DNA of 64,000 nt from Psilocybe azurescens (lineage: Eukaryota > Basidiomycota > Agaricomycetes > Agaricales > Agrocybaceae), in assembly GCA_023853785.1 (NCBI GenBank), contig JAJIRX010000500.1:558001-622000 (forward strand), written 5' to 3'. The position numbers were made by a program, and so were the translations under genes. Positions 34,708 to 47,100 of the stretch are shown here, in pieces. The notes under the pieces are model-generated. The model ran no database searches and was not told the origin of the DNA. It worked only from the letters and a program-made list of their open reading frames with translations. The stretch's first letter is position 1. Every line of letters begins with the position of its first letter.

Positions 34708-36058
34708 TTACTGCGCTTTTGCGTCGCGCTCAGCCTTTTTCAACGCGCGCTTCCGGATGGATCTGTGTAGTCCATGAGTATAGGAAATAAAGATACTGGG
34801 GATGCCGATAAGAGATATCGCATATTCAAGAAGGGAATGGGACCAGAAAGGAGTCGAGGTATTCGGACGGCCACTGTACTCGGCCCCGCATGCGAGTCCA
34901 ATTTTGCTTAGTACTGAACGAACATAGGGTCCAGGCTTGGGGATAAGCAATGACGAGTGACGAATCTTTGAAAGTTTAGACACCTGATTATGAAGAAATC
35001 TCTTTCAGTAAAATTTGAAGAAGGTAAAATGACAAAGAACGCTCACGACGAAGTAGGTGTTGACGTGCTCAACAGTAATGTTATCCTTCTTCACTTCTTC
35101 TGCCAAAGCGCTTGTAAATGTCGCCAAAAAGCTTTAGATCCTGAGTATGTTGCAAGCATAGGAGAAGGGACAAAGCCGGCGAAGGAACCAATGTTAAGGA
35201 TGAGACCGCGTTTACTAGCACAGAGGTTAAGATTCGACGAAGTTCACGACAAATGAATATACACACAGTCGAACCATGCCCGGTAGAACAGCATAAGTCA
35301 CGCGTAAAGTAGCAGTGATGTTAATTGAAACAATGTCGTCAATTTCATCCTTGGGAGTATCAACGTAGTATGCTGGCATTGAATGGGATTTTCCAACATT
35401 GTTCACTGACAATGTCGACCTTTAGGGGCAGACAAACATAACCAAGATTGAACTAGACAAACCTAGGACACCGATGTCGCGACCTTCGCATGCAGCAACA
35501 AACCCATGGTAAGCCGCTTCGTCGTTTTTGGCAAAGTCAATAGAATAAGTCGCCGCCGAGACCTTGTGCTTGGACTCTGTCACAAATTTATATGGTTAAG
35601 CATGTTACCAAATCGAACCAGCACATACCAATTTCAGCCGCCGTTTGAGAAAGTAGATCCTTATTGCGAGCAACCAAGAGTACGTTGAATCCTGCCTTGC
35701 CCAGTTGGAGAGCAAACTCTTTGCCGATCCCGTCAGTAGCGCCGGTCACGACAGCCCATGCTCCTTTCTTTGCACCATAACGTTTCAACTATTCCATTCT
35801 TTAGTTCAAACGTATAATCAAACCAATACTGAAGAACTTACATTAGCGCCAGGAAGAACAAATGTTTGGAGAAGGACAGACAGCGTCTGGTAGACAATTC
35901 TCAGAAAGCTAACCGAACCAAGGGCTAGCAGGATGGTGGCAGCGTATGGCTGGTCGCGTACTACAACAAGCATTTAAATTCAATGGCATCCGTGACATAT
36001 CATTCAAAAAGAACTTACAGAACGAGGTAACAGTTGCTTTGACGTGAGACGCGTCCAT
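34708..36058 (-). CDS. IFA38: Very-long-chain 3-oxoacyl-CoA reductase (ER fatty-acid elongation)
   Basis: Second enzyme of the microsomal fatty-acid elongation cycle; reduces 3-ketoacyl-CoA with NADPH. Starts at 36058 ([13 protein letters not shown]); after an intron comes one TM helix, then the SDR core: cofactor motif [27 protein letters not shown], catalytic Ser in [10 protein letters not shown] and the YxxxK motif in ATYSGSKAF, ending with a basic tail ([14 protein letters not shown]). Five or six introns, acceptors at about 35413 and 35220. One T is missing from the coding T5 run (A5 on plus, 35126-35130) just after YSGSKAF; repaired it reads [21 protein letters not shown]-terminal anchor plus SDR order and length fit Ifa38/HSD17B12. 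Confidence 0.92.
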
Positions 36059-36260
36059 TGTACAAGTCTTTGGAAGGATCTGGCACAAGTCTGGCAAACA
36101 ATTTCCAAGTTAAACTTACAGGATGACCTGACCTGATTGGTTAATATTTGCTGACTAAGCTTTCCTTTCTAACCTGATCCGAAATTGCCGACAAGCCCTC
36201 GTTGACAGGGAGCGCTCGCAGGGGCTCGCACAAGCGCCTTCAACCATTACCATATCTCAG

Positions 36261-38325
36261 ATGGATATTGAACAGTAATGTCTATTTCCCAGTACAATTG
36301 ATATATGACTTTGACAAGTACTTCACCAAGATTTAGGAAAGCTGGCTATCAAGCCATTGATCGCATTTGTGATTATTATTACTCTCTACAGGAAATATCC
36401 GTCATGTCTAAGGTCGAGCCTGGATATCTAAGAAAGCACATTCCTAGTGAGCGACCTTGGCCAAATACATCGATCTTCTGACGAACATCAATGTGTCCCT
36501 TAGTGGATGCACCCGAAGAGGGAGAAGACTTTCAGGTTATCGCGGATGATTACCAGAAGTTTATCGTACCAGGTTAATAACTAACTAAACTGAAAAACAC
36601 AAATACTGATGGGAGATTGTACTGAATAGGCTTGACTCATTGGCAACATCCATCTTTCTTTGCATACTTTCCTACAGCATGTACCTTCGAAGGCATCTTA
36701 GGAGATTTATATGCCTCGAGCACGTGTAACCCTGGTTTCAATGTGGGCAATATTTCCTGAGCACATTTTTCTCTTCTCAATCATGGATATGCAGTGGTTG
36801 GCCAGTCCTGCCTGTACAGAACTAGAGGCAATCGTGATGGATTGGGCTGCCAACTTACTTGGGTTGTCGTCGGCCTTCAAAAACTCATCAGGAATTGGTG
36901 GTGGATCTATCCAGGTAAGGCGCTTGTTGAACTTTTCATGTTTTCATGCTACAAATACACGATTAGACTACAGCCTCTGATTCCGCTCTCATTACCGTCG
37001 TTGCTGCGCGATCGATGTATCAACGTAATCACCGGGATGTAAAAATGGAAGAACTTGTAATATACACAACGACACAAACACATTCACTAGGGGCGAAGGC
37101 CGGGATTGTTCTTGGTCTTCAAGTGCGATCGATCGATGTACTGGCAGAAGACCAATATTCTTTGCGCGGCCATGCTCTTCGAAATGCCTTGGAAGAAGAC
37201 AAAAACTAGGACGTAAACCTTTTATCTTGAGTAGCTGCTATTTCCTATTTCCGTTGCCTATGTAGCGCGCAATACTGACGCGGTCAATAGTTGCGACTGT
37301 TGGAACAACTTCATCGGGAGCTGTCGACAATCTGCCCGAAATTCGAGAAATTGGTGTGTTCCATTATCCAGTACTATTTGTGTTTTCATGTGATTGATTA
37401 GCTCATAGCAAAGGAACAGCCTGATTTATGGATCCATGTTGACGCCGCTTGGGCTGGTGTTGCACTTTCTTGTGACGAAAGTCGCGAAAGTCTGCATCTA
37501 AAGGAAATTAATGCATTTGCTCATTCCTTCTGTACCAATTTCCACAAGGTACGCTATTTTGACTCCAACTAATCTAGAGGCATACATATAATCTTTGCCA
37601 TACTGTACAGTGGGGACTCGTTAACTTCGACTGTTCGGCTCTCTGGGTCCGTGACCGCAAATATCTCACTGATGCTTTGGATATTACCCCTGCCTTTTTG
37701 CGGACCAAACAAGGAGATGCTGGTATTCATTCAAAAAATTCGTCTTTTGCGTCTTTAATCCGAGCCTTTCTTGCAAGGTACTGTTATCGATTACCGCAAC
37801 TGGCATCTAGGTTTAGGACGACGTTTCCGTTCTTTGAAAATGTGGTTTGTTCTGAGAGGATTCGGCGCGGAGGGCTTCCGCAAGTACATTCGCCGAGTGC
37901 GTATTCGAAATTTCCGTTCCATATAAGTGGTAAAATATCTATTTAACAACTTTTTCAGTGCATAGACCTGAACCAAACATTCGCGCAACTCGTTCGAGAC
38001 TCGGAGGTTCTGTCTCTGGTCACTGAACCCTCTTTAGCCTTGACAGTATTCCGAGTTGCGCCTAAGTTGGAATCTGAAGATCAGCCATCCCTTTCTATGG
38101 AGTCGTTGAACGAAATCAACAGCATCTTTTTCGGACGCATTTCCGCAAGAAGCGACATAATGCTTACCCAAACCAATCTGAACGGAATATTTTGTATTCG
38201 ACTTGCAGTCGAGCGCTGCGCGAACAACAGAGAAACATATTCAGGACGCGTATGCCACCATCGAGAAAGAAGCAAAGGCCACCATAGAGACTTGGCAGAC
38301 CATAAACGGAGCTATCGTTGAATAG
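36261..38325 (+). CDS. Aromatic-L-amino-acid decarboxylase-like PLP enzyme (group II)
   Basis: Pyridoxal-phosphate decarboxylase, probably of aromatic amino acids. A 14-nt first exon (36261-36274) joined to 36331 gives [20 protein letters not shown], the standard family start. Then [67 protein letters not shown] (PLP Asp) and the Schiff-base lysine in [19 protein letters not shown], ending with a conserved helical tail. About eight introns. One A is missing from the A5 run 37201-37205 (repair gives [13 protein letters not shown]), and a second frame change lies near 38210-38214 before [17 protein letters not shown]; the repaired stop is 38325, the unrepaired 38321. Substrate (Tyr, Trp, DOPA) cannot be decided from sequence. 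Confidence 0.9.
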
Positions 38326-38638
38326 AAAACATAAGACGAGATATACTATATATGGCGATTTTGCACCGATCTAGATACCAGGCCCCAAGGACATTCTACG
38401 TAGTGGTCATACATTTTGTTTTCGAGGACGAGTGCATTTCTGCCTATCTCAAAGCATGACCGACAGTAAATATTTATCTACACACGTACTGCATTAAGCT
38501 ATCACTTTGGAAACTGTCCGGTACCAATGTGTTGTACTTAGCACAGGCTCCAGCAATACTGCAGAATACTGTTTTCTCTGTCAGGATGTTACTAGACTAA
38601 AAATAGATTAACGAACTAAGCGCAGATATTTCCAAGGG

Positions 38639-39110
38639 TTACAGCTGCATGCATAACCCTAGGTGCACGGAAAAAAATTTCTACTGCGCCTTTGTTTGTA
38701 CAAACAACCGCATTTGGTATAACCCAACGTCATTACTCCCGCCAATGTCTTCTTTCAGCATGGACTTCGGGTGGTGTGGAGCAACTGGCGGAACCACAGC
38801 CCCACTGTAATGGAGAGCGCAAAGTTGTGTAGTCGTTAGCACCATCTACTTGCCCTCACACCTGTAACCACTATGACCTACCACTACATTCCTGAAGCAC
38901 AAAAATGGCTGGTTTTGAGAATGTCCCTGCGAGGGATGATGGAGAAAGAAATCAAGAAGGTGACACACAGCTTGCGTCATAGCTGTGGATCCGGTTGTCA
39001 CTCATGATCAAACAATGGCGCGTTCGGGCTACCAAATGTGGTTGTTTGTACAAACAAAGGCGCAGTAGAATTTTTTTTCCGTGCACCTAGGGTTATGCAT
39101 GCAGCTGTAA
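38639..39110. mobile_element. MITE with about 90-bp terminal inverted repeats
   Basis: The segment 38639-38728 and the reverse complement of 39021-39110 agree almost base for base, starting TTACAGCTGCATGCATAACC and differing at only a few positions. The interior of about 290 bp has no transposase or other coding potential, so it is non-autonomous. Both ends read TA next to CAGCTG, which fits a TA target duplication as in Tc1/mariner elements, but that assignment is tentative. Each repeat also contains the palindrome TGTTTGTACAAACA. It lies between the decarboxylase and a decayed epoxide hydrolase. Confidence 0.85.
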
Positions 39111-39429
39111 GCAGTGTTAACTTCAAGTCACTGATAAGAGCAAAAATTTTCAATTACTTTATGCATGATGCCGGACTAGACGGTTACAAGATAAGATTTG
39201 CGTTCTTCGGTGCTTATCGTCAGCGTCTAAGAGGTGGTGTTTATCCGTTTGTTCCGTAAACCACTCTACATAAGTATCTGGATAAGCGCGGCCTACGTGT
39301 GTTTCGAACACGCACTGGAGCTACTCTGTTTAAGGATCCCAGGCTGGATCATTACACCTAGGCCGTAAGGAGGAAATCTGGTGTCCTGCCGAGTTTTTCA
39401 AAAACAAATTGTACAGATGGGGTATCATT

Positions 39430-40620
39430 TGTCACTGAGTTTCCTCCTTTTCATGGTCCACAAAACGCGATCCCAACCTTTCCATATTCAGCTAGCACCA
39501 GACTCTCTCAACTGGATAACTCAACGTGTGCAGAGTACTCGAATTATACCCCACGTCCAGCAACCCGTTCGAAGTGGAGGATGATGCGCTGAGCGCCGTA
39601 ATGCACCACCTACAATCAGAGAAAAGTGGAAGTAAAATTGAACTCGACTTACAAGATGTTCACCCTCGATATTCCAGAAGGCGACGAAGTCATCCATTTG
39701 CATTTTGCCCATCATCGTAGTGAGAGAGCCCACGCAATACTCTTGCTCTTTGCTCATGGATGACCAGGAAACTTCACCGAGGTATGTGATATTTGGTTTT
39801 CTCCAGATATGAGTTCTAACAGATTCAAAAGGGTTGAAGCCTGACAGACCCGGACGACCCTAAATAACAAACCTTCCACATAGTAGCTCCTTCCATTCCC
39901 GGATTCGTCTTTTCATTGTCGCCAAAGGTCCGACATTGCGTAGTTTCTAATTCATAAAACTGACAGGAAATCCGGCAGGCGGGTGATTTCTCGCTCCAGA
40001 GAATTGGTTCCGTCTGTCACCAAATGATGATGAGGCTAGGATATCGAAAATACATTGGTTGGTGGTGGCTTCGGATCTTTCATCCTCCGCTCCATGGCGC
40101 TTGAACATCCCGAATCCTGTGTTGGGATACATCTGAATTGTATGTTTGCACTTCCACCAACGCTATTTAAAAATCCACTCACCTATCTCCGATTTATGTT
40201 CGAGTATCTCATCGGCTCAGACCTAAGGAAGAATCTCGACCTTCATCAACAACGGTTGAAAGAGGAGTCGGCCTACACCACAAACCATATCCTCCAGTCT
40301 GATGACCCAGAGTTTATTATTACCTGAACTATATTTTATCTTCTTTCCAACAGCTCGTGGGATGCTAGGATTTACAAGGAATCCATGGCCTCGGTATTTC
40401 CAACGATTTTCGCAAGAGTCATACCCACAAAGGCCATTTGGTGGGCAAAGGCAACCGTAGTAAAGAATATTGAGAGCACTCTAAAGGGGGTTATTTCGCT
40501 GCTCTTGAATGCGGAGCCGCTTTGAAGCAGGACACCATAGACTTCGTCAAAAACATTCCAGAAGGTGATCGACGACATCTCCAGTCGCGTACATCCCAAG
40601 AATAGGTAGTATCGTATATG
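39430..40620 (+). pseudogene. Decayed epoxide hydrolase, copy 1
   Basis: Collinear with the epoxide hydrolase at 41148-42478 but with frame changes and stops throughout. Recognisable fragments: SQPFHIQLAPDSLNWITQRV (near 39480), FTLDIPEGDEVIHLHFAHHR (near 39660), an HG-to-PGNF stretch interrupted by a TGA near 39760, GSFILRSMALEHPESCVGIH (about 40073-40132) and ARIYKES (near 40365). At the nucleophile elbow the expected GGDWGS is replaced by a Gly/Trp run without a clear Asp. Damage is denser than in the rest of the window and includes loss of active-site sequence, so this is genuine decay rather than only read error. Confidence 0.8.
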
Positions 40621-41147
40621 CCATAGCACATAAATATTATGTATAAAGTATAAAGTCGGGTCGAAAGCTGACCCCAAGATCTTTCACGACCCTGTTCTGT
40701 TGGCGAGTCACGGTTGAAGTCAAACAAGGGTGTAGTTAATATGCCTTCGATTGTCCTTCGAATGACGACCAACCGACACGAGTGGTTCAATATTTGGGTA
40801 TGTTGAGTTTTTGCATTAATCTCGCCGTTGATGTGTAGCAGCTTTAAAAGAGATTGGAAGAGGTGAGTGACAAGTTGTGATTGTGTGTTTACTATTGGTC
40901 AAAGTGCATTTCCAATTTCATGCTGCCAGGTAAGGCAACATTCTTCCGGCCAACTGCTATTTAATCTCTTCTACAGCTACGATATGAGGACCAATGGACT
41001 TTCGCTTCGAGCATAACGATGGGACAATCACCCAATGATCGCAGGGACAGTCTAGATTGATTGTATATAGAACAAAAGTTCTCATCCCCAAAAGAACAAG
41101 TCATCAACCAGGCGTCGCATTCATTATTTGCTTTCTTCTTCATCCGT
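40621..41147. other. Intergenic region between the two epoxide hydrolase copies
   Basis: About 530 bp; promoter of copy 2 and remains of the copy 1 tail. No gene recognised. Confidence 0.5.
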
Positions 41148-42478
41148 CATGGTCGAAGGACTACAGCCCCAGCCCTTCCGTATCGAAGTGCCCACAGATA
41201 AATTGGACTGGATCACCCAGCGCGTGAAGAATGCTCACATTGTGGCTGACGTCGAGCACCCAGAAGGCAAAGAATGGTCAGATGGTGTTCCCAATACGGT
41301 AATGGCGGACCTCGTCGAATATTGGAGGACCAGCTACGATTGGAGAAAGGTGGAAGCGAAATTGAACTCCACGTACAAAATGTTCTCTTTGGATATACCA
41401 GAGGGGAACGAAGTCATCAAACTACATTTTGTACACCATCGCAGCGAAAGGGCTGACGCAATACCATTGCTCTTCGCTCACGGATGGCCTGGAAACTTTA
41501 CTGAGGTATTCTTCAATTGAGATAACAGCATTAGCTAATAACCAATGCTTATAAGGTTGAAAATTTACTCAGTTTGACTTCCCCACGGACCCGATGCAGC
41601 AGGCTTTCCACATAATTGCCCCTACTATTCCTGGATTCGTTTTCTCTTCTTCTCCGAAGGTTTGTTCTACCGCATTATTTGATTCACGATTCTGACATTG
41701 ACATTGACTCAGGCGTCTGGATTCTCTGTCCCTCGAATTGGATCTGTCTATCATCAATTGATGTTGAGCCTGGGTTATTCCAAATACATCGGTCAAGGTG
41801 GCGATTGAGGGTCCTTCATCATTCGGTCCATGGCGCTTGAATATCCCAATTCTTGTGTTGGCATTCTCCTCAACTTCATTATGGCACTCCCACCTTCGCC
41901 TTTAAAGAACCCCTTAACTCTGCTATGGCTTGTTTCCCGCTGGTTTACACCAGACCAAAAGAAGAGACTCTCCCGCATGCAATGGTGGATGAAGGAAGAA
42001 TCTGGCTACTCCAGGATACAAGGCACAAAACCGCAGACCCTGTCGTACGGTTTGACCGACTCCCCCTATTGGCATGTTAGCATGGATTCGCGAAAAGCTC
42101 GACACTTTGGTCGAACCAGGCTACGAATGGGATAAAGAAACGATAATTACATGGACTATGTTTTACCTTCTTTCAGAAAGCTCGTGGCATGCCAGGATCT
42201 ACAAGGAAGCCATTCCTGCGTTGCGCCATCAGGTTCTGGAGAAACGTGTGCCTGCGAAGGTAGCATTTGGAGCCACTTGCTTCCCTTATGACGTTGGGTA
42301 CGTTCCTATCTGGTGGGCCAAGGCGACTCTCGCGGAAAATATTGTTCTTTGGAAAGAACATGCCAAGGGCGGTCACTTCCCATCTGTTGAATGCGGAGAT
42401 GTATTGAAGGAGGATATTTTGGAATTCGTTGGAAGCCTGCCAATGGGCACACGAGAAACACTCCGCTCTAAACTTTAG
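41148..42478 (+). CDS. Epoxide hydrolase, copy 2 (EHN + alpha/beta hydrolase), with in-frame stop
   Basis: Microsomal-type epoxide hydrolase. The EHN domain starts MVEGLQPQPFRIEVPTDKLD and includes YKMFSLDIPEGNEVIKLHFV; the hydrolase core has LLFAHGWPGNFTE (oxyanion HGWP), IIAPTIPGFVFSSSPK, nucleophile elbow GQGGD at about 41790-41805, the lid region ESGYSRIQGTKPQTLSYGLT and the His region HAKGGHFPSVE. Introns at 41506-41557 and 41660-41713. Three defects: one C missing in 41581-41584, one C too many in 42062-42066, and TGA at 41806-41808 where the family has Trp directly after the nucleophile Asp. The stop is a base change, not a homopolymer slip, so the copy may be inactive; read check needed. 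Tandem with the decayed copy 1. Confidence 0.78.
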
Positions 42479-42664
42479 TGTATACCAGTACGCTATTTCG
42501 CAGAAAATTGAAGTACATAGTTCGAAAATGTCTTGCATTGTACTTTTTTTTTGGCACGTGTTGATCATTTGATTGCTGGCAATGAAGTTTGAACAAAGCT
42601 CAAGGTTGGTCGTCGGGACAGGAGTGCGGGAACGAAATCTTTCTATGAATCTACCACAACCATA

Positions 42665-43669
42665 ATGCCTATCGCAACAGCGCCCGCCCTCCTCATAGGG
42701 CTCGGTGCCCGCATTCTTTTGGATTACTTCAGCCGCTCCGATGGACCATTCGTAAAGGACTTTATCCTCATCGGCACTTGGCAAGGTGTCGCCTTGCATT
42801 ATGCGGCGAAAACCTCAAAAACGTCAGGATTCGGTATCATCGTGGCCTTTGGAATCGCAGCCAAACTCTTTATTGAGTTCAACTTTGCTTCGGATGTGAC
42901 ACGATGCATTACTACCATCTTGGGCATAGCCCTTGGTGTTCTGTTCACCGACTTCCTCTCGCAGTACTTCGACAAATCACCGCAGGCGTCTGATAGACGG
43001 CGCAAGAAGGCTCAAGCATCCAAACCGAGCAGAAAAAATGAGAAGGTGGTTCAGTTTCGGCCCAGTGTCCAAGGGGGGAGCGTTGAAACCCTCGCAGATA
43101 TCACCGACATAGGGACTATTGCAACCAGTTCGCACCTCTTTTCCGATATAACTTCGGTGGAGTCGCATTCGGACAGGAACGGGCCTACCTCTTTCGCGTC
43201 CACTTTGGAACGTGAAGTTCATATCCTCAGAACAAGAGCCTCATTGGCCGATAGCGAGCGGCGCAGGTTTAGAGAAGAGCGGAAATGGGCTATATCACAA
43301 GGAAACATAGCAAGAGCTTCACAAATGAAATGGGAAGTCAAGAGGTACGCTGCCTTGATGCAAACCTTCAACCGTGAAGCGGACTTGAAGGAGGTGGAAG
43401 GTATGTACTGGTCGTCTTGTCGATACTTATGCCCAGCAACTCAATAGGAGATTTCCATTACAGCTTCTAGTTCAAATGGAAGTGGACACCGGCAAACCGA
43501 CGCCGAACCGTCAAAACCAATCGCTTCCTCCAGCTTGAAAGAAAAACTAGTCAGGCCTTCTCGTGAAACCCCTTCCAAGGGAAATGGAACGCCAACGAAC
43601 GGTCGCAAGTCAACTCAGCTCCGGCGTCCTTCAAAACCTTCTGCTGCGGTCCGTGAAGCAAACGGATAG
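42665..43669 (+). CDS. Hypothetical membrane protein with C-terminal coiled-coil tail
   Basis: Not recognised. Exon 1 is 42665-43400 and exon 2 43464-43669, joined in frame. The N-terminus (MPIATAPALLIGLGARILLD) has three hydrophobic segments (residues about 5-20, 37-75 and 80-100 including TILGIALGVLFTDFLSQYF), then a basic Ser/Lys-rich stretch, then a charged helix (LEREVHILRTRASLADSERR, RYAALMQTFNREADLKEVEG) likely to be a coiled coil, and a Ser/Pro/Lys tail. The coding frame is long, has a consensus intron and shows no break, so the gene is real. A function cannot be given. Confidence 0.8.
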
Positions 43670-44132
43670 AAAGGTTATTTGAAATTTGATTCTTGCCTCT
43701 ATTCCTTCTAAGCAATGTTTCACTCAGACTGCAAAAATTGTTTCTATAACTCAAATCACCAACTGACAGCGTTTCGCTTTGCTCCGAGAAGGCCCAGTCG
43801 GGCCAGGGTAGACAATTTACCTTGTTTTAGCTTCTCGTATACCTTGTTTCCCGATACCACAGACACCCATGCCGCATGTAGAATATTTGTAATTCAAGAA
43901 CACAACCAGATCAATAATTCCAGTTCAAAAGACACGGACAATTATGAATCCAGAATGTAATACAATTGATTGCGAATTAAAACGACTGTAGCGAGAGAAA
44001 TACACATTTAGACATAGGACAAGCAAGAGAGAGAGAGATAGGAAAAAGAGAAAAAAGAGAGGGAGAAGGGACGAAAAGACTGAAAAATAACAATGAGATA
44101 ATAGTAAAGAAAGAAAGGATGTTCGTTCGATG
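43670..44132. other. Intergenic region (convergent 3' ends)
   Basis: About 460 bp with purine-rich GA tracts near 44025-44075. Holds the 3' UTRs of the hypothetical gene and of Chd1. No exon seen. Confidence 0.55.
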
Positions 44133-47100
44133 TCACCGATAGGACTTCCCGTTCGTCCTGGCGGATGATGTGGCTGGAGCAGAGGAAGAGCCATTTGTTT
44201 TCACGCTAACATTCAACCGTGGCTTTTTTAAGGCGTTGTCCGCTTGCTGTCTAGGAGCAGCCTCCTTCATGACCATCTTTGCGTGAATCTCCTCCAGCTT
44301 GCTGGCTTTAACCTTCTTTGGCCAAAAGAGAGTAACGAATCTGAATGTAAAGTAAAAAAAAAACGCCGATGAGGTGATGATAAGAGTGAGAGACTTTTGC
44401 GACGTACGTCCATAGGTGCCGCCGCCATCTATCCCTATCTTCTCCGGCAGCCTCCTTCGTGTTCAAAACGCTTTCTATACGACGACCAATGGCAGCGAGC
44501 GAGTCCTTCAGGATAGCAACCTTGTCATCTCGAGGCATATCTTCACCAGATAACTTCAATTGTTTCTGCACAGAAAGTCGTTCAGTATTCCAATATGAAA
44601 AGAACGCGCAAACGCACCAATTGCTTCTTGACAGGACGCAGCTCTTCCTTCGTCGCACCCTCGTCCATTGATGGACTGAAAAATGATCAGAAAGAATATC
44701 GGAATCCAAATTTAAAATTTGCCACACACCATTCGTCAGAAGACTCTGAATCAGTGAAAGTCGGCGTCGGTCGGCGTTTTCGTTTCTTGTTGCTGCCATC
44801 GTCGATTGAAGCCATGGCCTCACTTTCGGCCCGACGCTTGAGACTGCTACTGTGCGAAGACGTTGACGCCATGGCTGTGGGGGCGGAGACGCCGAAACCT
44901 TCAGCTGACCCTTATGGCGCAACGAACTCTCATACGAACGTAGCTTCTCATCATGCTCGCGCAGTATGCTCAACAGGAAATCACCTCGGCGAACGAGGTG
45001 GATGGCGTTGGGTATAGGCCGACTTGCAGCGTCTTCGCCCTTCTTGCCTTCTTCAAGGAAAAACTTGCCATCTAGGCCGAGTTTAGGGTCTTTCGCCATT
45101 GCTTCCCAGTTTCCGAAGCCGTACAGGTATGCCCCTACCAGGAGCATAGAGTCGTCTTGAGGACCCCACCGTCCCGACCAGTTGAGCGTTGGTCGGATGT
45201 TGTCGATGGGAATACTCCACTTGTACGGGTCATCGAGTTCGGAGAGGATGTTGTAGAGGATACTCAAATCTCGATGCCTAGAAAGGACGGTCTCGGCATT
45301 GATATTGCCTACCCCGCGACAAGTGACGAGCACTGCTTTACTCTTCTGAGCATTAGTTAATGTTTCACCTGATGCAATCCGTAGACGTTTCTGTTCTTCA
45401 CTGTCCTTGACAGCCTGTTCGCAGATATCAATGATCTCTTCTGAGACATCGAACATCATGCCCTTGTTCTTGTCTTGCAGCTTGGCCTCGGCGACCTAGA
45501 CCAACAAAAAATTAACATCAAACTTCCCAATAGACTCATGAGAACCTACGATAACGTCGTAACGTTGACGTATGTCGCCCCATCGTTGCAAGCTTCTGAT
45601 CAGCACGCGGACATCCCGCTCCTTCAGCTCCATGGCTTTCTGACTAGCAGTCTTTCTCTGTGGGCCAGGAGCCTTGGGCTTCTTCGGCGCTGTCGTCGAC
45701 GTTGGTTGATCAACATCCATGCCCTCATACGACACCTGCGCATGTGTCCGCTTGCGCGTCTCATTGGCTACCGACTCCTCCGCCCGACGTTCATCCTCAT
45801 CGGCCTCATATCTTTGCCGCTCATCAAGAGGAATGATGTCCTCCCAGCTCATGTCGTTCTTGACATCGCTGACAGCCGCAAACTGCGCAAGGAAGTTCTC
45901 GCCTCCCAGCGACGCGCCGACACCCTCGCCGTCCTGTGTGGTTTCGTGGTCCTCGGCTCGGTTCAAAATATCATCGAGATCCATCTCGTCGAGTTTCTTG
46001 CTCTGCTGGGTATCATCCTTATCAAACCTATATAAGAAAAAAGGTTTAGAGGGATGGCAGCAACATTGCAAGGAGGAGAAGGGGTTGTCTACATTTTCTG
46101 GGCTCCATATTTTAAGACCGCAGTCAACTCGTCCTTGCTTAGGTTATCAGGCTTATGGGGATCCTTAGTCGTGGTAGTCGCTTTGGAACTCAGATGGGCC
46201 TGTGACGTGTCCATCTGGTTGATGACTGGGAAGATGGATGGTCATTCAATGCCGTGCAGGGTTCGCCTCAAGGCAGGGGCAGACAATAAACTCACTGGCA
46301 TACTCCAACACCATCTTCTTCTTAGCCCGCTCGAGAACGTCTTCCTCCATCGTGTCCTTACTCACAAATCGATAGACGTTGACATGCGATTTCTGGCCAA
46401 TGCGATGGGCCCGGGCCATCGCTTGCAGATCGTTCTGGGGATTCCAATCGCTCTGTCGCAAAAACACATTGGATCAATACAGTTTTTTTTTAGCCGGCGG
46501 CCTTGAGCAGGGGAGACAACATACATCAAAGATTATGACGGTGTCAGCTGTTTCAAGATTGATACCGAGACCACCGGCACGAGTTGACAAGAGGAAAGCA
46601 AAATCGGGTGATCCAGGGGCATTGAAGTGTGCGATAGACTTCTTGCGAGCTTCGGACGCAACCATGCCGTCTAGACGCTGATGGGCATACCCTCTGAGGT
46701 GCATGTAGTCGCTGAGAATGTCCAGCATCCGAACCATCTGACTGAAGATAAGCACCCGGTGTCCATCGTGCTTCAGGCGGACTAGAAGCTTATCCAGAAG
46801 CACAAGCTTCCCACTGTTCATAACAAGGCCTTTGAGGGTCTCATCTTTGCTGTCCGCGTGTGTTTCGGCACCATCGAAGAGATAAGGGTGGTTGGCGGCC
46901 TTTTTCAATTCCATTGCTGTGAAAAAATAAAAAATGGAGTCAAATTGAAGAAAATGAGAAGTAAGATGCAGGCTAACCAATGTTCAAAAGACTAATATTG
47001 CTGTTCCCATTCGCACTTTTGATAAGGGCGGCGAAATTCTTGAGAGTTACAAAATGAGCGAATGCTACAACAATGATAATAAATTTAATACACACCTTGG

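Noticed and set aside
38040..38321. Decarboxylase C-terminus as written to 38321
   Set aside because: The last 30 codons lose family similarity while an adjacent frame has the expected helical tail to 38325.
39038..39259. Plus-strand open frame beginning inside the MITE
   Set aside because: It starts in the terminal inverted repeat and has no conserved domain; chance open frame.
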